A stretch of DNA of 62,900 nt. Source: Rhodovulum sp. PH10 (GTDB lineage Bacteria > Pseudomonadota > Alphaproteobacteria > Rhizobiales > Xanthobacteraceae). Location: assembly GCF_000293785.1 (NCBI RefSeq), contig NZ_AKZI01000022.1, forward strand, positions 1 through 62,900. Direction: 5' to 3'. Of this stretch, positions 35,495 to 43,071 are shown in pieces. A program made the translations under genes and the position numbers. The notes below the pieces were generated by a model. It did not search any database, was not told the DNA's origin, and saw only the letters and a list, made by a program, of their open reading frames with translations. Position 1 is the stretch's first letter; every line of letters begins with the position of its first letter.

Positions 35495-36340
35495 CTACGA
35501 TTTGAGGATGGTGATCAAGTCCCTGACCATTGCCAGGTCCAGGCCAGCGCTCGGCATGACCGTCCCGGCAGCGCTCGGCGTGCCGGCCATCGCTTCGCGC
35601 AGAAGGCGCCGCCGCTCGGACCGCGGGATGCCTTGCTGCGCGAGGATCGCATCGAGACGGCGCCGCGCCATCGGCGCGCCGGTCTCCCGGGCGCTCGCCG
35701 ACGGCTCGTCGGCGGAGACACCCTCGTTGAGCTCGTCGGCGACTCCGGCCTCGATCGCGGCGGACGCACCCATGTAGGTCTCGGCGTCCATCAGCGTCTC
35801 GATCGCCTTGCGATCACGGCCGGTGCGCGCCGCATAGATGTCGACCATCGCGGTATCGAAGCCCTCGAACACGCCGGCCGCGTCGCGGAAATCGTGCCGG
35901 TTCCCGATCACCAGGCCCCAGGCATTGTGGATCATGACGAAGCTGCCGAGACCGACACGGATCGTGTCCGCCGCCATCGTGATGATCGAGGCCCCCGATG
36001 CCGCAATTCCCATCACGTCGACGATCACCCGAGCCGGATGCTCGCGCAGCAGGTTGTAGATCGCGACCGACTCGAACATGTCGCCGCCCGGCGAGTTGAT
36101 CTTGACCGTGACGTCCTTCGCTCCGATCGACCGCAAGGCACCGGCCATTCGTCTCGCCGTCCAGCCACTGCCCCACGCGTCCTCGCCGATCGGCTCGTAG
36201 AGCGAGATCGTCGCGGGATCGTCGGACTCGGCGGTCAACGGTCGTTTCGACCAGCGGGCCAGCACATCGGACGGCGCGTCCCACTGAAAATTCTTCGGCC
36301 GGGCCGGTGTCGTTGCCTCAGGCAGCTTGCGCAGGCTCAT
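35495..36340 (-). CDS. ClpP-like head maturation protease
   Basis: A 281-residue protein. KINSPGGDMFESVAIYNLL, then the nucleophile Ser in MGIAASGAS and the His in MIHNAWG, follow the ClpP/S14 pattern. It would trim the capsid delta domain during head assembly. The start was placed at ATG 36340; the longer frame overlaps the portal gene. It overlaps the portal end by 23 bases. Confidence 0.92.
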   Translation of the reverse strand: MSLRKLPEATTPARPKNFQWDAPSDVLARWSKRPLTAESDDPATISLYEPIGEDAWGSGWTARRMAGALRSIGAKDVTVKINSPGGDMFESVAIYNLLREHPARVIVDVMGIAASGASIITMAADTIRVGLGSFVMIHNAWGLVIGNRHDFRDAAGVFEGFDTAMVDIYAARTGRDRKAIETLMDAETYMGASAAIEAGVADELNEGVSADEPSASARETGAPMARRRLDAILAQQGIPRSERRRLLREAMAGTPSAAGTVMPSAGLDLAMVRDLITILKS

Positions 36341-37592
36341 TGTTCGATCCTCGTGTCTGCTGGACACCGGCCGGCGGCGGAAGGTCGGAGCGTGGCGGCA
36401 GATCCTGCAGCTCGCGGACCTCGTCGGCGCCCATCCACGGCGAGTGGCCGCCGGCGCCGAGCGCCTTGGCGAAGAAGTCGGCCTGCTGTGCCATCGAGCC
36501 GCGCAGCAGCGCCCCGGCATTGAACTTGATCTCGTAACGCTCGATCTCGGCATCGGTCAGCAGCGAGCGCTCGGCGGCTTGCTGCCACGCCTCGAACCAG
36601 GGACCGAGCGCGTAGCGAACGAAGAATTGCCCGAGCACGTCGATGCCGGACCCCCACGACGTATCGTCGACGCCGAGCAACGGACGCGGCACGCCGAACG
36701 GACGGGCGATCTCCTCGATCTGCATCTTCCGCATCTCGAGGTGCTGGGCCTCCTCCGCGGTCTGGGTCACCTTCACGGCGTCCATGCCCTCCTCGAGAAT
36801 CGGCCATTTGTGGGCGTTCTCGACACCCGCCCATTTCGCCGCCATGGACTCTGCGAGGTTCTTCTGCGCGTCCGCCGACAGCCGGCCCGGATGCTTGATG
36901 AAGCCGCCGGCGATCATCCCGTTGACGAACATTCGGGCGGCGGCCCGCTCGCTCTGCACCGCGAGCGCGATCGCCTCCGCGGCCTGCTTGACCAGCGAGA
37001 GCCCGGAAATCCCGTCCGAACTCAGCCCGTAGCGAAGGTGGAACACCTCCTCCGGGGCATACACCACCTTGCCGCCATCGGGCCGGGTGTACTCGTACTC
37101 GACCATCCAATCCGCCCGCTGGCGCGGTCGAACGCGCTCGGTCGGCAACGGAACGAGGTGCATCACGCGACCGCGCGAGCGAACGATCAGGGCGAACGCA
37201 TCCCCGCGATCGCCCGAACCCGACGCGCCGAGCGCGCGCTGCTGCATCAGCGCTCGGAACTCGTAAGCCGTCTGCCAGGGGTTCGGCCTGCGATGCAGCG
37301 CGCGGAACAGCGGATGCGCCGTCGCCTTCTCCTTGGTCGCACGATCGATCAGGTGCAGCGGCAGCATTCCGATCGCAAAGCTGATCAGCGACACACACCG
37401 GATCACGGTCGGGTTCTTCAGCGCGACCGCGGGCGTGACATGAATTCCCGCCTGCGTCGGCCCGCCGCCACCCGACCGGATGAACTCCAGCAAGAGCGGA
37501 TCGCCGAGCCCGCCGAACAGATGGCCGTCTCCGATCGCGGAGGCCTGCACGGTCGGCCCACCCCGGCGACGAAACGCGTCGAGCAGCCCCAT
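36318..37592 (-). CDS. Portal protein (HK97 family)
   Basis: A 424-residue protein. AVALKNPTVIRCVSLISFAIGMLPLHLI and LKxN-type segments, GISGLSLVKQAAEAIALAVQSERAAARMFVNGM, and RPFGVPRPLLGVDDTSWGSGIDVLGQFFVRYALGPWFEAWQQAAER are the conserved blocks of HK97-type portals. It forms the dodecameric DNA channel of the head. The ATG overlaps the terminase stop. Confidence 0.95.
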   Translation of the reverse strand: MGLLDAFRRRGGPTVQASAIGDGHLFGGLGDPLLLEFIRSGGGGPTQAGIHVTPAVALKNPTVIRCVSLISFAIGMLPLHLIDRATKEKATAHPLFRALHRRPNPWQTAYEFRALMQQRALGASGSGDRGDAFALIVRSRGRVMHLVPLPTERVRPRQRADWMVEYEYTRPDGGKVVYAPEEVFHLRYGLSSDGISGLSLVKQAAEAIALAVQSERAAARMFVNGMIAGGFIKHPGRLSADAQKNLAESMAAKWAGVENAHKWPILEEGMDAVKVTQTAEEAQHLEMRKMQIEEIARPFGVPRPLLGVDDTSWGSGIDVLGQFFVRYALGPWFEAWQQAAERSLLTDAEIERYEIKFNAGALLRGSMAQQADFFAKALGAGGHSPWMGADEVRELQDLPPRSDLPPPAGVQQTRGSNNEPAQAA

Positions 37593-39292
37593 CAGACCAT
37601 CACCATGCCGCGGGTCTCGTAGACGGACGGACCACCTGCCGCTGTCGGATTCCAGCTCAACAGGATCGTCGCCTCGAACAAGGCGATCAACGGATCGATC
37701 TTCGCTCGGCCCGAGATCTGCTTCGTCACCATCAGGTGGTTCCCGCGCGGCTCCACTTTCGCGTTTCCCAGCACCCAGTTCATCATCCGCTGCCCGCCGT
37801 GCTTGAAGGTGCCGTCGTCGAGCTTCAGCTCGAGGCCGTAGAGCGCGGGCGCGAGTGCCGGCCCCTGCAGAAGGCGCTTGATCTGATCTGCCGTGACGCC
37901 CCCCTCGGCCAAAGCCTCGAACACCGCGGCAGCGTTGTTCGGGTCGACGCCGACCGCATCTCGTGCCGGGAGCAATCCGGTATCGACGAGGCGCCGAAGA
38001 AGGGCGACCAGGCCGGCCGAGCGGCCGGCCGTATCGGCGATCGTCAGCGAGTCCTCCTCCGAGAACTCCTGCAGCGCGGGCGCGATGTCCTTGCGCCGCT
38101 CCAGCACCTTCGGGTCGGCGAAAGCGTGCGCCCAGGCGAGCCAGTTGCGCGTCTCCCGCTCCCGCCCGATCACGGCGATCCCCATCAGGTCGTCGAGCCC
38201 GCCCCCGTCGATGCCGATGGTGATGACCTCCGACCGGGCAATCAGCGAATCCAGTGTCAGGGTGTCGTCGCTCGCCTGCTCCCAGAACGCCGCCCCGCAC
38301 CAACCGTCGCCCGAGAGCCCGACACCGATTTCGATGTTGAGGTGCTGCGAGGCCCAGATGCGCTCGGCCTCGGCATTGACGCGGCCGTTGTTCTCGTAGT
38401 CGGCCAGCAGCCGCTGCATGTCGATCGAGCGCCCGAGATTCGGCAGCAGCAACGGCCAGTGCTCGTGGTCTCGCCAATATGTCTCGTCCCGCTGCAGCTC
38501 GGCGGGGTACTCGTAAAGCACCGGCAGCAGGATCGGGGTGGCGCCGCTCTTGCCGTCGCGGATCGCCCGGGCCTTCTGCAGCTCGGTGCGCCAGATCCCG
38601 GTCGGTGGCTCGTCCGACTGGGTGGTGATCATCAGCACCTGGCCGCCCTGCATCGTAATTCCGCCACCACGAATCTGCTGCATGACGGCCGCGGCCTTGG
38701 CCTTCTTCCCGAGTTCGTGCACCTCGTCGATGATCGTCAGCACCGGAATCTCGCCGGTGACGATCGTGGTGTCGAAGGTCTTCACGTCCAGTGCAGTCCC
38801 GGTCTTCCGCCGCGTGATGCTCTTGAGGTGATCCTGGACCTTGAAGATCGCTTGAAGGCGCGGGTCGAGCCGGATCATGCCCTGCGCCTGGCCGAAGCAT
38901 CGCTCCGAGATGTTCTGCGACGGCGCGACGAGGAGCATCTGTCGGTTCGGGGCCTCCTCCATCCACAAGGCCGTGAGTGCCAGCCCGGCGACGTAGGTGG
39001 TCTTGCTGCTCTTCTTCGGCACCATGCAGAGCAGCTCCCACACGATCCGCGTCTTCGTCGCCGGGTCCTCGCTCGCGAGAACCGCGCACAGAATGTCGCG
39101 GAACCAGTCGCCGCACGCCTCGGCGAGCGTGGGCGTGCCGGGCACGTCCGGCAGCCTGAGGCGGTCGAAGAACGCTCGTGCCTTCGCGGCCCGGGCCTCG
39201 TTGAGCGGCACGGTCGCCATCGGCGTCAGGCCGGCTCGGATCCTGTCCCACCAATCGGGGCAGGCGAACCGCGGCAGGTCAGTTGACCGCAT
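37592..39292 (-). CDS. terL: Terminase large subunit
   Basis: A 566-residue protein. The ATPase domain has a Walker A-type VPKKSSKT at 91-98 and Walker B LTIIDE ending at 190. The C-terminal nuclease domain has IGIDGGGLDDLMG and later acidic residues. It packages phage DNA into proheads. It overlaps the small-subunit gene by 14 bases. The HNH gene two positions upstream is a usual companion in cos-type phages. Confidence 0.95.
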   Translation of the reverse strand: MRSTDLPRFACPDWWDRIRAGLTPMATVPLNEARAAKARAFFDRLRLPDVPGTPTLAEACGDWFRDILCAVLASEDPATKTRIVWELLCMVPKKSSKTTYVAGLALTALWMEEAPNRQMLLVAPSQNISERCFGQAQGMIRLDPRLQAIFKVQDHLKSITRRKTGTALDVKTFDTTIVTGEIPVLTIIDEVHELGKKAKAAAVMQQIRGGGITMQGGQVLMITTQSDEPPTGIWRTELQKARAIRDGKSGATPILLPVLYEYPAELQRDETYWRDHEHWPLLLPNLGRSIDMQRLLADYENNGRVNAEAERIWASQHLNIEIGVGLSGDGWCGAAFWEQASDDTLTLDSLIARSEVITIGIDGGGLDDLMGIAVIGRERETRNWLAWAHAFADPKVLERRKDIAPALQEFSEEDSLTIADTAGRSAGLVALLRRLVDTGLLPARDAVGVDPNNAAAVFEALAEGGVTADQIKRLLQGPALAPALYGLELKLDDGTFKHGGQRMMNWVLGNAKVEPRGNHLMVTKQISGRAKIDPLIALFEATILLSWNPTAAGGPSVYETRGMVMV

Positions 39293-39758
39293 GGTGCGCC
39301 GCGGCCGCCTCCTGATCGAGTTCGGCGGTCAGCTCGGCATCGGCATCCATCGCGCGCTGCTCGTCGAGCTGCTTCTTGCCGAGGCGCGGAGCCTGCGAGG
39401 TCTTGGTCGTCTCGAAAAACTGCTCCGCGGCCATCCGATCGTTGCGCTCGATGAGCGCGCCGAACTCCCTCATCGCCGAGACGTTCCCGGCCTCGACCTG
39501 TGACCACAGGTGCATGGTGAGCGTTGCGGTCATCCGGTCGCGCTGCACGTCGCGGAACTTCAGCTCGGAAAAATAATGCTTCCGCAGCGTGGGCAGCGTG
39601 ATGTGCAGCGCGTTGGCGATCCGCTCGTTGCTCCACCCGAGCGCGAGCAACATGCTGACCTTGTTGCGGTTCTCCTGTGTCGGGATGTGCTGGGGCCGAC
39701 CCCGCCGACCATGGTTGGCAGGAACCGGAGCGCCGAACAGGTCGAAAGCCTGGTCCAC
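39279..39758 (-). CDS. Terminase small subunit, putative
   Basis: A 159-residue protein with a helix-turn-helix (VSMLLALGWSNERIANALHITLPTLRKHYFSEL, about 35-67) and a helical C-terminal part. Position directly before terL and the DNA-binding fold suggest the DNA-recognition subunit of the terminase. Confidence 0.8.
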   Translation of the reverse strand: MDQAFDLFGAPVPANHGRRGRPQHIPTQENRNKVSMLLALGWSNERIANALHITLPTLRKHYFSELKFRDVQRDRMTATLTMHLWSQVEAGNVSAMREFGALIERNDRMAAEQFFETTKTSQAPRLGKKQLDEQRAMDADAELTAELDQEAAAAHHAVN

Positions 39759-39833
39759 CTTAAAAAAATCCGCGAATGTGGGGGACGCCGGTCCGAGGCG
39801 CGGCGAGCCGGGGACTTTTCGGCCCCCCCTCTG

Positions 39834-40103
39834 TCAGTGCCAGACGCCCCGCCGATGGAGGCTCGCCTGCTCTTCGGACTGCTTCAGCCGGTCGTGGCAG
39901 TCCTTGCACAGCGTCTGCAGGTTCGCCGCATCCCAGAACAGACGCTCGTCCCCGCGGTGCGGCTCGACGTGATCACAAACCCGCGCGTCGTCGCTGGTGA
40001 CGCGACCGCACCGCCGGCACGTGCACAGGTCGCGGAGGAAGACCTCGTCGCGCAACCGCTGCCAGCGGGTCGTCTTGTACCAGCGGCGCCATGGTGCTCC
40101 CAT
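39834..40103 (-). CDS. HNH endonuclease, packaging-associated
   Basis: 89 residues from ATG 40103. CRRCGRVTSDDARVCDHVEPHRGDERLFWDAANLQTLCKDCHDRLKQ carries two CxxC zinc pairs and the HNH core (DH...N...H). HNH proteins beside terminase are required for cos cleavage in several phages. An ATG at 40133 would lie in the loop of the hairpin at 40121-40148, so the later start is preferred. Confidence 0.88.
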   Translation of the reverse strand: MGAPWRRWYKTTRWQRLRDEVFLRDLCTCRRCGRVTSDDARVCDHVEPHRGDERLFWDAANLQTLCKDCHDRLKQSEEQASLHRRGVWH

Positions 40104-40120
40104 GCCCCATGTCAGCAAGA

Positions 40121-40148
40121 AGCCCCGGCGCATCGCTGCACCGGGGCT
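40121..40148 (-). terminator. Hairpin between nusG-like gene and late genes
   Basis: Perfect 8-bp stem AGCCCCGG / CCGGGGCT with a 12-base loop, then TCTTGCT on the minus strand. It lies 36 bp past the nusG-like stop and just before HNH and terminase genes, a fit for a terminator that antitermination must pass. Confidence 0.5.
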
Positions 40149-40184
40149 CCACGAACTCTTCCATGCGTCCGCCGTCAGCGAGAA

Positions 40185-40754
40185 TCACCCTCTCGCTGAT
40201 GCTGGCTCGATCTGATCGACCGACAAACCTTTCACGACGGTCGCGCCGCCGAGGATGTCGATCAGCATCGCGATTCTTCCGGCATCGTCAAGCGTGATCA
40301 GCGTGCCGTACAGACCGACGAACGGTCCCTCGGTCGCGCGGATCCTGTCTCCCGCCGAGAGACGCAGCGCCTTGCGGGCGGATGCAAGATTGTGGGCGAG
40401 TTCACCCTCGTGCCCGACCAGCTCCCGCAGAAAGCCCGGGTCGACCATCGCCGGCGTGTCGTAGCCGCTTTCGAGCACCCGCCGTTGGCCGGGCAGCGCA
40501 CGGATCGCCCGCCACGCCCACGGCGTGCTCGCCGGCCACCCGGCGAACACGTAGCCGGGAAACAGCGAGCGCCGCACGCGGCGGCGCCCATCGGCCCGCC
40601 GCCCGCCGCCCTGGACGGTCTGGGTCGCCAGATATCGCGGCCAGAAGCACGACAGGCCGAGGCGCACGATCTCGCTCGCGCACAGAGCCTCACGGCCGCC
40701 GACCGTCTGCACGCATCCCCACGTCGTCCCGTCCTGGTCCGAGAGCCGCAGCAT
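40185..40754 (-). CDS. NusG/RfaH-like transcription factor
   Basis: 189 residues from ATG 40754, which lies by the end of the replication gene. The N-terminal NGN domain reads TWGCVQTVGGREALCASEIVRLGLSCFWPRYLA...RRSLFPGYVFAGW. The C-terminal KOW domain reads LSAGDRIRATEGPFVGLYGTLITLDD. NusG-type proteins bind RNA polymerase and alter pausing and termination. Being the last early gene before a hairpin and the packaging operon, it is a good candidate for a phage-specific antiterminator. Confidence 0.88.
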   Translation of the reverse strand: MLRLSDQDGTTWGCVQTVGGREALCASEIVRLGLSCFWPRYLATQTVQGGGRRADGRRRVRRSLFPGYVFAGWPASTPWAWRAIRALPGQRRVLESGYDTPAMVDPGFLRELVGHEGELAHNLASARKALRLSAGDRIRATEGPFVGLYGTLITLDDAGRIAMLIDILGGATVVKGLSVDQIEPASARG

Positions 40755-40755
40755 C

Positions 40756-42048
40756 TCACTGCCCCTCCGCGTCGTGCCGAGCGTGCAGCGCATCCCCGTC
40801 GTCGGCGGGCGGGCCGGTGCCGGACGACCCGGATCGCGCCGGCGGCCACTCGCAGGGCACCCGTGCCGCAAACTGCCACCGGGGCACCTCCTCGGGCGGC
40901 CCGCCCAGCCGCCGGAGCGTCACCGTCTCGCCGGGAATGTTGTGCTTGCGCGCCTCGAGCCCGGCGCCGCCGAGCAACGCCAGCCACTCGGCCCAGCGCA
41001 CCCACTGCGCGGTCTTCGGCGCGATCAGCGGCCAGTCCTCGGCCGGCACGTCGGCATAAGCCGCCAGCGCCAGCACGAAATCGGGCAGAGGCCGCATGAG
41101 CACCCCGGCGCACCCACGCGCAGCATCGTGCTCGGCACGCGGCATCGCCCGGCCGCGGATCGCCGCCAGCACGCCGCGGGCGCGCCATTCGGCGGAGTCG
41201 ACCCGCACGAACACCGGTCGCACCGGCTCGGACGGCGCGTGGCGGCCGTACTCGTCCCACAGCCCCGGGTTCCGCAGCAGCCTCTCGGGCGACACCAACG
41301 CCGGGGGCCGTTTCGGCGTGCGGTCGTGCAGCGCCCTCGCTCCGCGGGCCGCCGTGAGCACCCGGGCGCGCTCCTCGGTCGTCAGCCCGGCCGCGAGCGC
41401 CGCAACGAGTTCGGGCCGGTTGGTGACCCGTGGATAGACCGATCGGAACTCGTCGAGCCACCCCTCGATCCTCGGATCGCGCTCGGGACTCGGGTCTTGC
41501 TCCCCTCGGACGTCCTGCGGCCTCGCCGCACCGGAGGGGGGTCGGGGGGTAGAATCTGGTTCTTTTGGAGGTTCATTGTTGGGGTAGCAGCAGTGATACG
41601 GGGACCGTAGCACAGCTGTGATACCCTCCCCGTCGCAATTTGCTACCCTCCCCCCCGGTATCAATTTGATACCCTCCCCCTCTTCCGGAGGGGGCTCGCC
41701 GACGTCCTCCACGTCGCCCGCGTCCTCTGCCTCCTCCGCCGAAGGCAGATCCGACACGCGCTGCAGCAACTCCGCCGGCCCGACGTCGAGCCGCAACCTG
41801 ATCTCGTCGGAAGTGCGCCGGCCGTCCTGTGCGTGCCGCGCGACCCTGATCAGCAAGCCGTCGCGCTCCAAATCCTTGATGCGCCGCTGCACCGTCGCTC
41901 GTGATTGCGACGTGTCCGCAGCGAGGCGCGCGATCGACGGCCACGCGCAGCCGTTCTCGTCGGCGTAATTGCCGATCACCATGAGCGTCAGTTTCGGGCT
42001 CGGCGGAATCGGCAGCGCGAGCGCCCAGTTGATCGCCTGCATGCTCAT
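40756..42048 (-). CDS. Phage replication initiation protein (winged helix)
   Basis: A 430-residue protein. The N-terminal winged helix is of the HTH_36 type found in phage replication proteins: MQAINWALALPIPPSPKLTLMVIGNYADENGCAWPSIARLAADTSQSRATVQRRIKDLERDGLL. The middle (about 100-185) is acidic and Pro-rich and is encoded by DNA holding direct repeats (iterons). The C-terminal half is helical. The arrangement, origin repeats inside the initiator gene, matches lambda O. Confidence 0.75.
   Translation of the reverse strand: MSMQAINWALALPIPPSPKLTLMVIGNYADENGCAWPSIARLAADTSQSRATVQRRIKDLERDGLLIRVARHAQDGRRTSDEIRLRLDVGPAELLQRVSDLPSAEEAEDAGDVEDVGEPPPEEGEGIKLIPGGRVANCDGEGITAVLRSPYHCCYPNNEPPKEPDSTPRPPSGAARPQDVRGEQDPSPERDPRIEGWLDEFRSVYPRVTNRPELVAALAAGLTTEERARVLTAARGARALHDRTPKRPPALVSPERLLRNPGLWDEYGRHAPSEPVRPVFVRVDSAEWRARGVLAAIRGRAMPRAEHDAARGCAGVLMRPLPDFVLALAAYADVPAEDWPLIAPKTAQWVRWAEWLALLGGAGLEARKHNIPGETVTLRRLGGPPEEVPRWQFAARVPCEWPPARSGSSGTGPPADDGDALHARHDAEGQ
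41619..41680. repeat. Iterons, candidate phage replication origin
   Basis: TGATACCCTCCCC (41619-41631), TGCTACCCTCCCC (41641-41653) and TGATACCCTCCCC (41667-41679) are direct repeats spaced 22 and 26 bp. The last two extend to a 19-bp CAATTTGNTACCCTCCCCC. GGTATC-AATTT-GATACC (41657-41673) adds a dyad. The repeats lie in the middle of the replication gene. Confidence 0.6.
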
Positions 42049-42797
42049 GCCGCACCCCTCGCCTTCTCACCGGCGATCGCTCCGCGCAGCCGCACCTCGA
42101 GCGTCACGGGATCGAGGTCGTAGATCGGCTTGCCCGCGGCCTCGCACACCGCGATCTCGTGCGCGACGCCTTGTGAGCAGTCCCAGCCCGGCAGATGGGC
42201 GACATAGAGCGCGTCCGCCGCTGCAAGCATGGGCGCGTCCTGCCGCATCCACATCTCGTGATCCGTGGCCGGCGCGCCGCCGTGCACGGCGAGCGGATGC
42301 GAGTGCGCGATCGGCGAGTAGACGCACACGCCCCGCCGCACGAGACGCCCGGCCAGATCCGCCGCCGCCTCGAAGGCCGCGATCATGCCGTCCGGATAGC
42401 GCGTATAGGGCGTCGCGAGATAGACGAGCCGGCAGCCGTACGGCGCGCCGAACGGCGGCACCGACTCGACGCTCGCCGAATCCGGCACCGGCCGGTCGTC
42501 ACGCCCGATGCCGCGCAGCTCGGCCGCGATCAGGATCACGATCCGCGCGCCGGCGTGCCACAGGTGCGACCGGCCGGAGCCTGCGTCCGGCCCCTCGCGC
42601 AGCCACCATGCCGCAAGGTGGCGGTGCAGCGCCGCCCAGTCGTCGGACCACGCCCGCCCCCGCCGCCAGTCGTCACCGCTCGCGCCGTCGTGCTTGTCCG
42701 CCCCGTGGCCGAGCATCCGCACGACCGCGCGGAGCGCATCCCACGGTGCCAGATGCCACGGATCCTTGCCGTCCATCGGCCGAACGTCGTCAGTCAT
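42045..42797 (-). CDS. dATP/dGTP diphosphohydrolase-like (DUF5664) and DUF1937 fusion
   Basis: A 250-residue protein of two parts. Residues about 20-100 follow the DUF5664 pattern (GADKHDGASGDDWRRG...ALHRHLAAWWLREGPDAGSGRSHLWHAGARIVIL). This family is annotated as dATP/dGTP diphosphohydrolase in phages. Residues about 125-235 follow DUF1937, a nucleoside 2-deoxyribosyltransferase-like Rossmann fold (YLATPYTRYPDGMIAAFEAAADLAGRLVRRG, later ADALYVAHLPGWDCSQG). The fusion suggests control of the deoxynucleotide pool or modified-base chemistry. No purZ-like gene is present. Confidence 0.7.
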   Translation of the reverse strand: MTDDVRPMDGKDPWHLAPWDALRAVVRMLGHGADKHDGASGDDWRRGRAWSDDWAALHRHLAAWWLREGPDAGSGRSHLWHAGARIVILIAAELRGIGRDDRPVPDSASVESVPPFGAPYGCRLVYLATPYTRYPDGMIAAFEAAADLAGRLVRRGVCVYSPIAHSHPLAVHGGAPATDHEMWMRQDAPMLAAADALYVAHLPGWDCSQGVAHEIAVCEAAGKPIYDLDPVTLEVRLRGAIAGEKARGAA

Positions 42798-43071
42798 GAT
42801 CCCCTCCGCTCGGATCCCTCGCGGGCTCCGCCTGCGCCGCGATCAGCACCGCGACCGTCCGCATCAAGAATTCCCGCGTCAGCAGCACGCCGGCCGGCAC
42901 CTCGCCCCGCAGCACGCCCCACAGGTCGCACCGCGCCGTGACGTCGAGCATGGAGGTGATCAGCTCGGAGACGGGCATCTGCCGCATCTCGGCCGCCGCC
43001 TCGGCCATGTGCGCGAGATCCGCCGGCAGCGTCACCGTGACCGTCACCGGTGCGGGTCGGCGGCTCCTCAT
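42790..43071 (-). CDS. Small early protein (93 residues)
   Basis: It overlaps the ParB-methyltransferase stop (ATGA). VTVTVTLPADLAHMAEAAAEMRQMPVSELITSMLDVTARC looks like a strand followed by two helices, as in ribbon-helix-helix proteins. A regulatory role is possible; no family is recognised. Confidence 0.6.
   Translation of the reverse strand: MRSRRPAPVTVTVTLPADLAHMAEAAAEMRQMPVSELITSMLDVTARCDLWGVLRGEVPAGVLLTREFLMRTVAVLIAAQAEPARDPSGGDHD

Noticed and set aside
33723-35777. A plus-strand open frame of 684 residues opposite capsid genes
   Set aside because: Shadow of the major capsid and protease genes; composition Arg/His/Asp-rich.
41619-41680. CRISPR-like array
   Set aside because: Only three short repeats with 9- to 13-bp gaps, inside a coding gene; iterons fit better. 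I saw no CRISPR array elsewhere.
42045-42797. A 2-aminoadenine (Z-genome) pathway
   Set aside because: The diphosphohydrolase-like domain hints at it, but no PurZ or DpoZ-like gene is present.
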